Shown here: positions 17,733 to 26,884 of the stretch, piece after piece
Position numbering within the stretch: position 1 is the stretch's first letter
How the letters are laid out: each line of letters starts with the position of its first letter
Assembly (NCBI GenBank): GCA_004134985.1
Contig: REGQ01000012.1
Location: 1-64,000 of the forward strand
Length of the DNA stretch: 64,000 nt
DNA from: Paenibacillaceae bacterium
Lineage (GTDB): Bacteria; Bacillota; Bacilli; Paenibacillales; Paenibacillaceae
Direction: 5' to 3'
The notes under the pieces: model-generated
The model's database searches: none
The model's input: the letters and a program-made list of their open reading frames with translations, nothing else
What the model was told of the DNA's origin: nothing
Position numbers and translations under genes: made by a program

Positions 17733-20700
17733 ATGACAAATGAGATTCGAATTGTAGAATACGCGCCCGAATATGCCCGGTCTTTGGCTGAGATGTGGAA
17801 TTTAAGCCGAGACAGTTGGGGCGGCGGCGGACCGATGCGTACCGAACAAACAATCATTGCCGAGCACGAGAGCGCATCGCTGCTGAACGTTTTTTTGGCG
17901 GTTGACGGGAAAGAAGTTGTCGGCTATTGCAGCTATTCCAAATACCCAAATGCTGAGCAGACGATGTACATCCCTCTTTTGAATGTGCGACCGGATTATC
18001 ATAGCAAGAAGATCGGCAAATCGCTCATTTTGCGAGCGGTTCAGGAGACGGTAACAAGGGGTTACCCGTATCTTGATCTGTTTACGTGGGCAGGAAATAC
18101 GAAGGCTGTTCCTATGTATAAGAAATGCGGATTTTTCTGGGAAAAAAGCGATAACTATACGCATATGATGAATTTTATGCCGCTGCTGCTGCAAATGGAG
18201 GCGCTGCAGCCGTATTTTGACCAGTTAGACTGGTATGTGGATGGTACACGCGAACTGGCTGTAAAACCAGATGGCGAGGAGCATGCCGGCTTTGATCTGT
18301 TGACCTATACCTGGGCCAATCGCGGACAAGCGATGCGGATCGATTTCGAAAAATCGGCGCGCGGCATCAACCGTGTTGAAACGGATGATTTCCTCATTAC
18401 GACCGAAATCGAGCATCATGAACTGGTGTTCGGAAGCCGTTACAAAGTGCGTTATGAGATTGTCAACAAGTCAGGCAAACCGCTTCATTATAAAATGACA
18501 GGCAGCGATGACAAGGAAATTCAGTTTACAGCGGAAGCGCAAGGAGAAGTCTCGGAGCGAACCGTGGTGGAAGAACAATTTGTTGTCAATCAGCCGGCCA
18601 GTCCTTACAGCCAGTGGGATATCCGGCCAGCTGTCACAAGCGAGTGGCTGATCAACGGGCGGAAGCTGCTGCTTCGCACCGGAATTACGCCCAAGAAACC
18701 GCTCAAGCTTCGCCTGCAAAAATCGCAGCACCGAAGTGTGATTGGCGTGCCAAACCAGTTAACGCTCAGCTTGGAGAACCAGTACAGGGAGCCTGCGGCG
18801 TTTACCATTACGTTTGAAGAAAACAGCCTGCTTACCTTGCCGCGGCATTCCTTTCAAGTTTCATTGCCTGCGAGCGGAAGATGCACGGTGCCGATTGACT
18901 ACTCCTTGCAGCAATTCGGTTTTTATAACGCTTCGATCAAGGTGGAGGCTGCGTGCGGTCAAGCGGAAGCGTTGTCCTTTTCCGAGAAGGCGCATGTGCT
19001 GCTCAAAGGATACAGCGGCATCTATGGCGGCGAAACAGAGGATGAGTGGTTTGTGGCTAACGGTGCTTACTCCCTTCATCTATATAAGAAAAACAATGAT
19101 TTCCGTATGAATTATTTTGATCAGGGTTCGCCGGTGTCCTGGGGATGTCCGAAACTTGGCAAGCCTTATTCGCAAGAGTTCAGCACGAAACAGGCTGCCC
19201 ATGTGGAGTGGGTACAGGACAATGAGACGATCCAACTGAAAGCTGTCTACCATTCGGAGGATTTCCCGGGTGTTGAGCTAACGTTGATCACCAAGCTGCA
19301 GGCGAATGGTTTTGTGCAGCGTCATTATGAGATTGAACGAGGACAGCATGCTGAGCAAAGCCCGCTTTACTTGCAGCAACCGCTGTATTGTTCGCTTACG
19401 AATAGTATTCTCCCGCTGAATGATAAGATTATTGAGGCAGGGAATCGCTCCAGTGCTGAGGAAGCGGTGTGGAAGGCTCAAAATTTCTCTGAAAACTGGC
19501 TGTTTATCAACAGCGAGAAATTGCCGGTCGGCGTCTGTTGGCATTCGGGAGTAAAGCTGATTGATACGAATTATTCCTTCAGCATTGAATATTCAATTGG
19601 GAATGTAGCCAGTGGTGAGCGCGCAGTTTTGCCGCCAATGCATGTGGCATTTGGCACCTACACGGATTGGCTGGAGTTTCGCTCATTCGCAACCGGCAAG
19701 CAGGACAATCCGGTGCGTCCCGCATTGACGGCTCCAATTGAGCTTGTGATCGGGAATGAAGGCAACCCGTTTGTTCAGGGTGCTGTGACAGTTACACTGC
19801 TCAAACATGATACAGCACCGTTCGCAGGAGAAGTGGAAGTCAGTTCCCGGCAGGAGCGGTTTGCGCCTTTGCGGCTGCAGTGCGAGGAGAGCGACGGCAT
19901 CAATAAAGCAGGCTTCGAGATTGCTGGTTATCGGTACGGGCAAGAGGCGGCGATTGACTTGGTCACGGCCCGTTATCGTTCGACTTCGACACTGACCGAA
20001 TATACCAAAGCGGTATTCCCGCGTTCAGCAGCGGCGGTGGAGCAAATTCGCTACCCTCATGAGTCCGGTCAACTGCTGGCCGTTGATAACGGAGTGGTGA
20101 AGATCGCAGCAGACCCGTCCTTCGGCAACGTATTTCATTCCTTGACTTACAAAGGCCGTGAATGGCTGTCATCCTCCTACCCTGTACCAGGGCCGATGTT
20201 GTGGTGGAATCCGTGGCATGGCGGAATTGGTATTGAAATAAACGGGCTATCTGCACGCAATTTGTATGAAGAGTCCAGGGAAGCCGAATTCGTGGAGTTA
20301 ACGGATGGGTTTGGCAACACGTGGTCAGGCATTCGCATTCGCACGACGGTTCAGCAGCATCAAGATTACCGTGGTCTGACCATTGAGCAGTATGCGCTGC
20401 TTCAGCCGGGCACAGCCGTTGTATGCGGGTGGAACAGGTTGATTAATAAGACGGGAAAAGCGCTTTACAACGAGGGCGTCAGCGCTGCGGCATACGTTCT
20501 GCCCGATGACCGGCATGATGAGAGCTGGGTGAGCGGCAAAGACAAGGACATCTTTTGCTGCGGCGCAGGGCAAGGCGGCTATCAAGGAGACGGCGTCATC
20601 CGGTTCGGCTCGCACAGGTCGGAGGATCGTCTGCATATTGTCAATCATCCTGCCCGGTCCGAAGGCGCCATGTACAGCAACAATACCGTGATCGGCTATT

Positions 20701-20840
20701 ATTGCAAGCAAGCGCTGTGGCTGTCTGATGGCGAGAGCCTGACGTTGGAGCCGCAGTTCTACGTTTTCCACAATCAGGATTTAAAAATAGCAGAACTGAA
20801 CGGATTGAATGGCATTTCTTTCCGTTTGAATGACCAATAA
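17733..20840 (+). CDS. GNAT acetyltransferase fused to a large beta-rich, mutarotase-like region
   Basis: A 1035-residue protein without signal peptide. Residues 1 to about 150 are a GNAT N-acetyltransferase (acetyl-CoA loop region VRPDYHSKKIGKSLI; MYKKCGFFWEK near its end). The remaining 880 residues hold two or more beta-sandwich domains (about 225-420) and a C-terminal part from about 620 whose sequence (VFHSLTYKGREWL, WWNPWHGGIG) looks like the supersandwich of aldose-epimerase-like proteins. The donor is acetyl-CoA; the acceptor is unknown, perhaps a carbohydrate. It is followed 25 bp later by an amidohydrolase, likely the same transcript. The ribosome binding site is weak (GAAGGGATGG). 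Confidence 0.75.
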   Translation: MTNEIRIVEYAPEYARSLAEMWNLSRDSWGGGGPMRTEQTIIAEHESASLLNVFLAVDGKEVVGYCSYSKYPNAEQTMYIPLLNVRPDYHSKKIGKSLILRAVQETVTRGYPYLDLFTWAGNTKAVPMYKKCGFFWEKSDNYTHMMNFMPLLLQMEALQPYFDQLDWYVDGTRELAVKPDGEEHAGFDLLTYTWANRGQAMRIDFEKSARGINRVETDDFLITTEIEHHELVFGSRYKVRYEIVNKSGKPLHYKMTGSDDKEIQFTAEAQGEVSERTVVEEQFVVNQPASPYSQWDIRPAVTSEWLINGRKLLLRTGITPKKPLKLRLQKSQHRSVIGVPNQLTLSLENQYREPAAFTITFEENSLLTLPRHSFQVSLPASGRCTVPIDYSLQQFGFYNASIKVEAACGQAEALSFSEKAHVLLKGYSGIYGGETEDEWFVANGAYSLHLYKKNNDFRMNYFDQGSPVSWGCPKLGKPYSQEFSTKQAAHVEWVQDNETIQLKAVYHSEDFPGVELTLITKLQANGFVQRHYEIERGQHAEQSPLYLQQPLYCSLTNSILPLNDKIIEAGNRSSAEEAVWKAQNFSENWLFINSEKLPVGVCWHSGVKLIDTNYSFSIEYSIGNVASGERAVLPPMHVAFGTYTDWLEFRSFATGKQDNPVRPALTAPIELVIGNEGNPFVQGAVTVTLLKHDTAPFAGEVEVSSRQERFAPLRLQCEESDGINKAGFEIAGYRYGQEAAIDLVTARYRSTSTLTEYTKAVFPRSAAAVEQIRYPHESGQLLAVDNGVVKIAADPSFGNVFHSLTYKGREWLSSSYPVPGPMLWWNPWHGGIGIEINGLSARNLYEESREAEFVELTDGFGNTWSGIRIRTTVQQHQDYRGLTIEQYALLQPGTAVVCGWNRLINKTGKALYNEGVSAAAYVLPDDRHDESWVSGKDKDIFCCGAGQGGYQGDGVIRFGSHRSEDRLHIVNHPARSEGAMYSNNTVIGYYCKQALWLSDGESLTLEPQFYVFHNQDLKIAELNGLNGISFRLNDQ

Positions 20841-20865
20841 GCAAACGAGGGGAGATAAGCAGCAG

Positions 20866-21753
20866 ATGATTATTGATGCGCATATTCATTTGTCCGACAT
20901 TGCGAGCTTTCGGCAAACGGCAATTGAACTGTCAGGGGTAGATTACTCCGTCCAAGGATTGAAGGCGGAATTTGACCGCTGCGGCGTTGTGCTTGGCATC
21001 GGCATGGGGGTGACCGAGCAGGAGCCTGGCGGCTTCCCGGATCATCGTTCGGCTAATCCGATGCCGCTCGACCTTGCTGACCCGCTGCCGCCCTTTTTGC
21101 TCGAATGTCTCGGCATTAACCCGGTGCGTCTGGATTCGGATCATCAGCAAGTCGAGCTTGACAACATCGAGCAAGGGCTGAAGAAGAAAGGGGTGGCCGG
21201 TATTAAAATTTATGCCGGTTACTACCCTTACTATGTGTATGATGCGGTATACGGGCCTGTCTATGAACTGGCCAAGCATTATAACCTTCCGGTTGTTATC
21301 CATACCGGGACGACTTATTCCGACCGGGCGTTATTGAAATATTCCCATCCGTTGACCGTGGACGAAGTGGCGGTTCAGCATCGCGATGTGCAGTTTATGA
21401 TTTGCCATCTTGGCGACCCGTGGGTGCTCGAAGGCGGGGAAGTGGCAAATAAAAATCCGAATGTCTACGCTGATTTGTCTGGGCTGCTCGTTGGAGACCA
21501 GCAGAAATTCAACCGTTTCATTGACGAGCCGCTGTTTATGGACCACATCCGGCGAGGGCTCGTATATGCGGACAACTATGAAAAGATGATCTTCGGCACC
21601 GATTGGCCGCTTGCACCGATCGATGTATACATCGATTTTGTCCAGCGGCTGGTGCCGGAACGGTTTCATGAGCTGGTGTTTTATAAAAATGCCGCCCGCT
21701 TGTTCCCGGCAGCAGCGCAGCGGCTGCAAGAACTGGGCTATTCAACGGAGTAA
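20866..21753 (+). CDS. Amidohydrolase family protein (Amidohydro_2)
   Basis: A 295-residue metal-dependent hydrolase or decarboxylase of the TIM-barrel type. Metal-site motifs seen are DAHIHL at the N-terminus, VIHTG in the middle, MICHLG about 25 residues later, and FGTDWPL near the end, the usual order for this family. The ATG at 20866 has GGGGAG 12 bases upstream; the ATG at 20830, which overlaps the previous stop, has no site. Tight linkage to the GNAT-fusion gene suggests both act on one substrate. The product cannot be named. Confidence 0.85.
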   Translation: MIIDAHIHLSDIASFRQTAIELSGVDYSVQGLKAEFDRCGVVLGIGMGVTEQEPGGFPDHRSANPMPLDLADPLPPFLLECLGINPVRLDSDHQQVELDNIEQGLKKKGVAGIKIYAGYYPYYVYDAVYGPVYELAKHYNLPVVIHTGTTYSDRALLKYSHPLTVDEVAVQHRDVQFMICHLGDPWVLEGGEVANKNPNVYADLSGLLVGDQQKFNRFIDEPLFMDHIRRGLVYADNYEKMIFGTDWPLAPIDVYIDFVQRLVPERFHELVFYKNAARLFPAAAQRLQELGYSTE

Positions 21754-21802
21754 CGGCTATTCGTTTGTTTGCATTGATTAATCAATAGAAAGTTTACTGC
21801 CT

Positions 21803-21849
21803 ACCCGCAAGCCAGACACACTCCCTCGAGGCGTGTCTGGCTTGCGGGT
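21803..21849 (+). terminator. Terminator of the GNAT-amidohydrolase unit
   Basis: Seventeen-base perfect arms, ACCCGCAAGCCAGACAC (21803-21819) and its inverse (21833-21849), are followed by TATTTTAAT. Confidence 0.88.
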
Positions 21850-21899
21850 TATTTTAATGTAATTAAGGGGTTGAGTGTTCGTTAATTTGCGTATAGCCG

Positions 21900-21950
21900 T
21901 TGTAGGTTATGTCACGACGTGATATAGTAGAGATGCGACATGTTTTGTCG
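21900..21950 (+). promoter_or_regulatory. padR promoter with two palindromes
   Basis: TTGTAG (21900-21905), a 17-bp spacer and TATAGT (21923-21928) form a sigma-A promoter. The spacer contains TCACGACGTGA (21912-21922) and the start region contains CGACATGTTTTGTCG (21936-21950). Their placement fits repression by the PadR protein encoded next. Confidence 0.65.
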
Positions 21951-21991
21951 TGAGATACTTTATAAAGAAGCATATTTTATGAGGTGATGTT

Positions 21992-22315
21992 CTGGACATA
22001 GCCAAAGTAATCAAAAAGTACGTACCTATGACTGAGACGGCTTACTACATCCTGCTTGCTTTGCATGAGCCTCGTCATGGATACGGTATCGTCAAGCATG
22101 TGGAAGAAATCTCAAATTCACGTATCCGATTGGGGTCGGGAACCGTGTACGGGACGTTAACCAAGATGCAGAAGGACGGCATTATCACCGTATTTGCCGA
22201 TGAGGAGCGCAGAACGGTATATGAGGTGTCGCCGGTTGGGAAAGCGTTAATTGCCGCCGAAATTGAACGGCTTGCGGAGTTGTATCAGAATGCATTGAAG
22301 TACGGAGGAGGATGA
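21992..22315 (+). CDS. PadR family transcriptional regulator (apparent CTG start)
   Basis: A 107-residue winged-helix repressor. The sequence KYVPMTETAYYILLALHEP and then RHGYGIVKHVEE is the classic PadR N-terminus, followed by the wing (SGTVYGTLTKMQKDG, RRTVYEVSPVGK). The first ATG (22028) would remove the first helix residues and has no ribosome site. The CTG at 21992 gives the expected N-terminus DIAKVIKKYVP and is preceded by GAGGTGAT at ideal spacing, with an in-frame stop just upstream; I therefore use it. Probably autoregulated through the two upstream palindromes. It is coupled to the DUF2812 gene ten bases later. Confidence 0.8.
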   Translation: MDIAKVIKKYVPMTETAYYILLALHEPRHGYGIVKHVEEISNSRIRLGSGTVYGTLTKMQKDGIITVFADEERRTVYEVSPVGKALIAAEIERLAELYQNALKYGGG

Positions 22316-22324
22316 GGATTGCAA

Positions 22325-23539
22325 ATGGATCATACAAAAACGGTTTTCCGGCCATTTTGGAGCTACGACGTGCCGCATACCGAGCGTTGGCTTGCCGGGA
22401 TGACCGAGCGCGGTTATGAACTGATTGCCATCAATCGGGCAGCTCGCCTGTTCTCCTTTCAGCAAACGGAAGCCAAACAAGTTACATACCGAATCGGCTA
22501 TGAAAAAAACAAGCCATACACGCTCCCCGCTGGTCTGACAAATGACGGATGGAACACGAGTGTACAAAGCGGAAAATGGCATGTCTTGCTAAATAGGAAA
22601 GCTCAGGATCAGATCGATGCCTTTCCAATGCGCGAGAGTATTATGAAACATAACAAACGCATTATGTTTTTATCGGCTGGCCTGTTCATCTATCTGACGG
22701 CGGTTGCGTTATTGTTTCTTATTATATTTTCAGTTACAGCCCTCCGGGGGGAAACGATGAATGTCGTTGACAGCCCGATGTGGGTGCTGACTGACATTTT
22801 GCTTTCGATTGCCATTGTACTATGGATGCTGGCACTTTATTCAACACTGAAAATTAGAGCTTCCAACAAGCGGATGAGCCTTGGAAGGATGCCCAAGGGT
22901 GTGACGCGAGCTGAAGTAGTAGATGAGGGAAAGCTGAGCCAAAGCGAAGAAAAACAATTAAGACGCGCCGGCAAACTTATCGTCAAATGGAAATCCGGCT
23001 GGATGTATGCGCCCGATAAGCTTGAAAAATGGCTGGAGGATCTGGAGCAGCAAGGATGGCAGCTCTATCGTGTGAGCAAGACGGGCACAACTTTTTATTT
23101 TATGCAGGGAACCTCACGTCAAATGAGCTATTGCGCCGATTATCAGACAAGCGCGGATGCGGATTACTTCAACTTTCATCGGGAGGCGGGTTGGCAAAGC
23201 AGCTTTATCTCTACCTCCTCCATTCAGCGGTGGACGCTATGGAGCCGTGAATATGCGGAAGGGGAAGATAAGCCGCGTATATACAGTGATCAAACCGATC
23301 AGTTAAGCCATGCCAAACGAATCGCGGTCACTTATTCCTGTTTATTTCTTCCTCTCACCTTGTATTTTATTACAATTGTCGGAACGAACATTAACTTGTA
23401 CAATCATCTTGGCATGAACAGATTGCAGCTTGCGAACCTGGTGTTATTCGTTACGCTAATCTTGGTCTTCGGCACATATACAGCGAGGACCTGGATATAC
23501 TACTGGCGGCTGAACCGCAAGTTTTCTCATGAGCAATAG
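22325..23539 (+). CDS. DUF2812 domain membrane protein
   Basis: A 404-residue membrane protein. Residues 1 to about 95 and about 210-315 are two related cytosolic modules with the DUF2812 look (RPFWSYDVPHTERWLAGM; WMYAPDKLEKWLEDLEQQGW). Four membrane segments are seen near 113-140, 150-180, 330-355 and 368-390. Members are regularly encoded next to PadR regulators in Bacillota; the function is not established. The ATG follows GAGGA by six bases and the gene starts ten bases after padR ends. Confidence 0.85.
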   Translation: MDHTKTVFRPFWSYDVPHTERWLAGMTERGYELIAINRAARLFSFQQTEAKQVTYRIGYEKNKPYTLPAGLTNDGWNTSVQSGKWHVLLNRKAQDQIDAFPMRESIMKHNKRIMFLSAGLFIYLTAVALLFLIIFSVTALRGETMNVVDSPMWVLTDILLSIAIVLWMLALYSTLKIRASNKRMSLGRMPKGVTRAEVVDEGKLSQSEEKQLRRAGKLIVKWKSGWMYAPDKLEKWLEDLEQQGWQLYRVSKTGTTFYFMQGTSRQMSYCADYQTSADADYFNFHREAGWQSSFISTSSIQRWTLWSREYAEGEDKPRIYSDQTDQLSHAKRIAVTYSCLFLPLTLYFITIVGTNINLYNHLGMNRLQLANLVLFVTLILVFGTYTARTWIYYWRLNRKFSHEQ

Positions 23540-23609
23540 CTTTTCCATATTTGTTCAACTTCTTATCCATTTCCTCCTTTGCGGAGCTTATGCTTGTGTT
23601 AATCGTACT

Positions 23610-23649
23610 GCCTGCTGTGCCTCATGGGCCAGCAGGCTTTCATTTTTTT
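23610..23649 (+). terminator. Terminator of padR-DUF2812
   Basis: Perfect arms GCCTGCTG (23610-23617) and CAGCAGGC (23630-23637) are followed by TTTCATTTTTTT. Confidence 0.85.
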
Positions 23650-23714
23650 GAGCCATTATGCAACCTGTTGCTTCTGAGCCGCATCTTAACTGTAGAAGAG
23701 AGGAGGAGACGGTA

Positions 23715-24317
23715 CTGAATGTTCTAGAGGGGTTGTACAATAAAGAGGAATCCGCTCTCCGGGCTCTGATGGATACATATGGCGACTATTTGCTGCGTAC
23801 CGCTTATTTGCTGTTGAAAGACCGGCAAGCGGCAGAAGAGGCCGTTCAGGACACTTTTTTGACGGCGTTTGAAAAAAGCAGCCAACTAAGGGATGCCCAA
23901 AGTATAAAAAGCTGGCTGACCACCATCGTAATCAACCGCTGCAGGATGAAGCAGCGTACGTGGAGTTGGCGCAACTTGTTCCCATCGGCGGATACTTGGC
24001 GGTACATCGAAGAGGAAGGGCCTGATCCGGAAGAGAAGCTGCTGCTGAAATGGCGGAACGGAAAACTGCTGGAGGCCATTCATCGGCTGGATTACATTTA
24101 TAAGGAAGCGTTAACGCTCTATTACTATAACGAACTGACGATTAAAGAAATCGCGGCCTGTACGAAGCAAAATGAAAATACGGTGAAAGCAAGGCTGTCC
24201 CGGGCGAGAATGCAGTTAAAAAAATATTGGCAGGAAGGGGAGTTGGATCATGAGCATAGACAAAGCAGCAGTGAAGGAACAGTTGGATATAGAACTGGAA
24301 AGCATGAAATTCCATAG
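23715..24317 (+). CDS. ECF-type RNA polymerase sigma factor (apparent CTG start)
   Basis: A 200-residue sigma-70 family factor with only regions 2 and 4. Region 2 shows YLLRTAYLLLKDRQAAEEAVQDTFL and region 4 shows IHRLDYIYKEAL, ELTIKEIAACTKQNENTVKARLSRAR (read as pieces). The only upstream ATG (23658) sits directly after a terminator without a ribosome site. The in-frame CTG at 23715 has AGGAGGAG six bases upstream and gives a normal sigma N-terminus (NVLEGLYNKEE), so I prefer it. The 3' end overlaps the next gene by 68 bases, so translation is likely coupled with a putative anti-sigma protein. Confidence 0.85.
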   Translation: MNVLEGLYNKEESALRALMDTYGDYLLRTAYLLLKDRQAAEEAVQDTFLTAFEKSSQLRDAQSIKSWLTTIVINRCRMKQRTWSWRNLFPSADTWRYIEEEGPDPEEKLLLKWRNGKLLEAIHRLDYIYKEALTLYYYNELTIKEIAACTKQNENTVKARLSRARMQLKKYWQEGELDHEHRQSSSEGTVGYRTGKHEIP

Positions 24318-24585
24318 CAGCGAGACGGTTATTCGTCGTACCCATCCAAAAACGTGGCATGAGCGGCTAAAGAAATTTTGGAACAAGGAGCTGGAGCTGC
24401 CGGTGCTGCCGCTTGGCGCGGCGTTCACGCTGCTGTTTATCTTTGCCGTGACGACACTGCCCGGAGGGAATCGAAACCCGGTCAATCCGGAACCGTTCAA
24501 AGAGGGGTTAATCGAGGCCGGAGGCAACATCTACTGGAAAAAGGATTACGAGAGGGCGGTGGAGCAGCATGAAGATCAGAATTAA
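24250..24585 (+). CDS. Small single-pass membrane protein, candidate anti-sigma factor
   Basis: A 111-residue protein with a basic cytosolic N-terminal half (about 1-50, RRTHPKTWHERLKKFW), one membrane helix (about 52-70, LPLGAAFTLLFIFAVTT) and a short outer tail. No zinc-binding HxxxCxxC motif is present, so it is not a standard ZAS anti-sigma factor. Position supports the role: it starts inside the ECF gene with its own AAGGGGAG site and overlaps the next gene by 17 bases. The anti-sigma call is inference from context. Confidence 0.65.
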   Translation: MSIDKAAVKEQLDIELESMKFHSSETVIRRTHPKTWHERLKKFWNKELELPVLPLGAAFTLLFIFAVTTLPGGNRNPVNPEPFKEGLIEAGGNIYWKKDYERAVEQHEDQN

Positions 24586-26818
24586 AGTCAAGCATCTTGC
24601 ACTCAGCTTGCTGCTCTGCTGCGCGCTGCTCATCATGCTGTTCGGCTTGATCATTCCGGAAGCCAGGCTGCAGATGGCCGAGCGTCAGCTGGCTCAAGGC
24701 AATCTGGAAAGCAAGCAGGCGATTGTCGATGCGATTCTTCATCCGACTTCCCAAACGAGGAAGTGGGAGTTGATTAAAGCTCATATCATCGAACATACGC
24801 CAGAAAGTATCCTCGAAGATTTCAATATTTATGTAGGTCCCGGCCATACGACCACCACCGGCGGCGATCAGGAACTGCCTTTCAACTGGGAAGAGAAGCT
24901 GCCGTTTCTGGAAATGTACGTTGAGGGAGCGCCTGCGGACGGTTATTTGGTGCGGGCGGCGAAACAGCTTGCTTACTATTACTCGACGATCAATGAAACA
25001 AGCAAGCCGATCGCGCTGCTTAACCGGGCTGAGGAGCGGCTGCCGGACAATTATCGCAATCAACGTTTAGAGCTTGCATTGGAACGCGGCAAACTGACGG
25101 CGCTGGCTGGCGATTTGGATGAAGCGGACCGGGTGCTTGTCCAGACGGCCAATGAGACGGGCAGCAACTATAGCTATCTGCAGACTCAAATTGCGAAGGT
25201 CAGGGCGGATATTATGCTGCAAAAAGGGGCGTTGCAAGACTCGCTTGCACAGCTTGAGCAGGCGATCAAGCAGGCTGAGCAGGCGGACCGGGAACGGAAA
25301 AATACAGGCTCCTTCCAAGAAGGTTGGAAAAACTCCGAGTTGGAAAACTTGATGCTGCTTCGCGAAACATTGCGGAGTGAGGTGATAAACGGCACCGAAA
25401 CGTCGACTTTATCGGGAACGCTCAGACGTAATGATGGTACACCGATCTCCCGAGCAGCCGTCTTTCTTCGGGAAGAGCGGATCGTCAATCAAAGTCCGGG
25501 AGCAGATGAGCGTTACCAGACCTTGACCGACAGTGAAGGCCGCTATAGCTTTAAAGGCGTTATACCAGGCAGCTACCAAATCTATCTCGGCCTTACCTTT
25601 GAGCAGATGGATGGCTGGACATGGCCGGTCAACAGTAACGATTGGCTGATCATTAAGGGCAGTGAGCAGGCGGAGCACAATTTGGTCATGCGGCCGCTGC
25701 TTGAGCTGTATGAGCCGGTCAATGAACGGGTCATTGAAGAAGGCAAGGTGCACTTCGCCTGGGAGCCGGTTGAGGACGCTGATTATTATGAGTTGTCAGC
25801 GATTGTTGAAGTGAAGAACGGTTCAATCGGTACGATTGTACGCAGCCATGTTCGCGGCACCGAAATGGATATTTCGACTGCAGAGCTTTACGACGCCAAG
25901 ATGGGGTTGTCCTATAGTGGAGAAGATATGACGATTGATCCGCAGCCCCTGCTCGGTTTTGCCAATCCGGAAGGCCGCTACTTCTGGAGTGTGCAAGCTT
26001 ACGATGCAGCTGGCAAACTGCTAACCAAAAGCAGCGGATATCGGCTGAACCAACAGACGATCGGCAATCTTCCGTTTTTCTACCTGCGCGAGCGTGAGCT
26101 CACAGCGGCGGACCGCCTGCTGCTTGAAGGACGGCTGGAAGAGGCGATGGCAGCTTACCAAGCTGATTTCACCAGCGAACCGGACAATGTTCACCATCTG
26201 CGGATGATGGTCAAACTGCTGGAGGCCAAAGCTTCTATGGACAGGAAACGAACCATTGCGCCAGAAGAAATTCATTATCTGGAGCAACTGGCTACGATGC
26301 ATCCGACGCAAACCAGTTTGTTTGACTTGCTTTATTACTACTATGATCAGGAAGATTGGCCGGCTTACAATAAAACGTATCAAGCCTATATGAAGATTAT
26401 TGACGACCAAATTAACCATTATGTGCAAGCCATTCATGGGACAGCACTGCTCAAGCAGGGCAAATGGCAGGAGGCGGAGATAGAGCTTGCGGCATCGCTT
26501 GCCGCTGATGAAAGCCATCGCTTTATTGGAACTTATCTGGCCACCCTGATTTATAATGATAAAGGGGAAGAGGCGTTAAAGGCGGCGCAGCGCTATCCGG
26601 AGCGTATGTTTGGACCGCCGGCGCGCAACTGGGAGAACATGATGGAGCGTTTGCGCGTCGAGTCTCATGCAGTTGGGTCAGTTGCGTATTTGCAGGAAAT
26701 CCGGTCGGTGCTGGATTGGTTCAGTGATAGTCAGCAAGAGCAGTTGAAACAATGGAAGGAGCAGACACCGTTCCAGGCATTGAAAAATTTTGTTGCGGCG
26801 CTGGAGAATGTACGTTAA
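24569..26818 (+). CDS. Membrane-anchored TPR protein with a carboxypeptidase-regulatory-like domain
   Basis: A 749-residue protein starting with a membrane anchor (about 8-30, LALSLLLCCALLIMLFGLI) and otherwise extracytoplasmic. Helical repeats of TPR type occupy about 120-275 (LLNRAEERLPDNYRNQRLELA; ELAQTLAQ-like pairs), a CarboxypepD_reg-like beta domain about 280-375 (SGTLRRNDGTPISRA, YSFKGVIPGSYQIYL), a fibronectin-like part about 385-500, and further TPRs to the end. No catalytic motif is seen. It is the third gene of the ECF unit, overlapping the membrane protein gene, and could be the sensor or effector arm of that sigma system. Confidence 0.7.
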   Translation: MKIRIKVKHLALSLLLCCALLIMLFGLIIPEARLQMAERQLAQGNLESKQAIVDAILHPTSQTRKWELIKAHIIEHTPESILEDFNIYVGPGHTTTTGGDQELPFNWEEKLPFLEMYVEGAPADGYLVRAAKQLAYYYSTINETSKPIALLNRAEERLPDNYRNQRLELALERGKLTALAGDLDEADRVLVQTANETGSNYSYLQTQIAKVRADIMLQKGALQDSLAQLEQAIKQAEQADRERKNTGSFQEGWKNSELENLMLLRETLRSEVINGTETSTLSGTLRRNDGTPISRAAVFLREERIVNQSPGADERYQTLTDSEGRYSFKGVIPGSYQIYLGLTFEQMDGWTWPVNSNDWLIIKGSEQAEHNLVMRPLLELYEPVNERVIEEGKVHFAWEPVEDADYYELSAIVEVKNGSIGTIVRSHVRGTEMDISTAELYDAKMGLSYSGEDMTIDPQPLLGFANPEGRYFWSVQAYDAAGKLLTKSSGYRLNQQTIGNLPFFYLRERELTAADRLLLEGRLEEAMAAYQADFTSEPDNVHHLRMMVKLLEAKASMDRKRTIAPEEIHYLEQLATMHPTQTSLFDLLYYYYDQEDWPAYNKTYQAYMKIIDDQINHYVQAIHGTALLKQGKWQEAEIELAASLAADESHRFIGTYLATLIYNDKGEEALKAAQRYPERMFGPPARNWENMMERLRVESHAVGSVAYLQEIRSVLDWFSDSQQEQLKQWKEQTPFQALKNFVAALENVR

Positions 26819-26823
26819 GCAAC

Positions 26824-26852
26824 TTGAAGTGACCGTGTAGTTGTGATATAAT
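26824..26852 (+). promoter_or_regulatory. Promoter of the ABC-F leader
   Basis: TTGAAG (26824-26829), a 17-bp spacer and a perfect TATAAT (26847-26852) lie immediately after the TPR gene. Transcription should begin near 26859, giving a leader of about 270 bases before the ABC-F start codon. Confidence 0.8.
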
Positions 26853-26884
26853 TTTCCATATTCATTTAAAGGGAGGTGAGGTAG

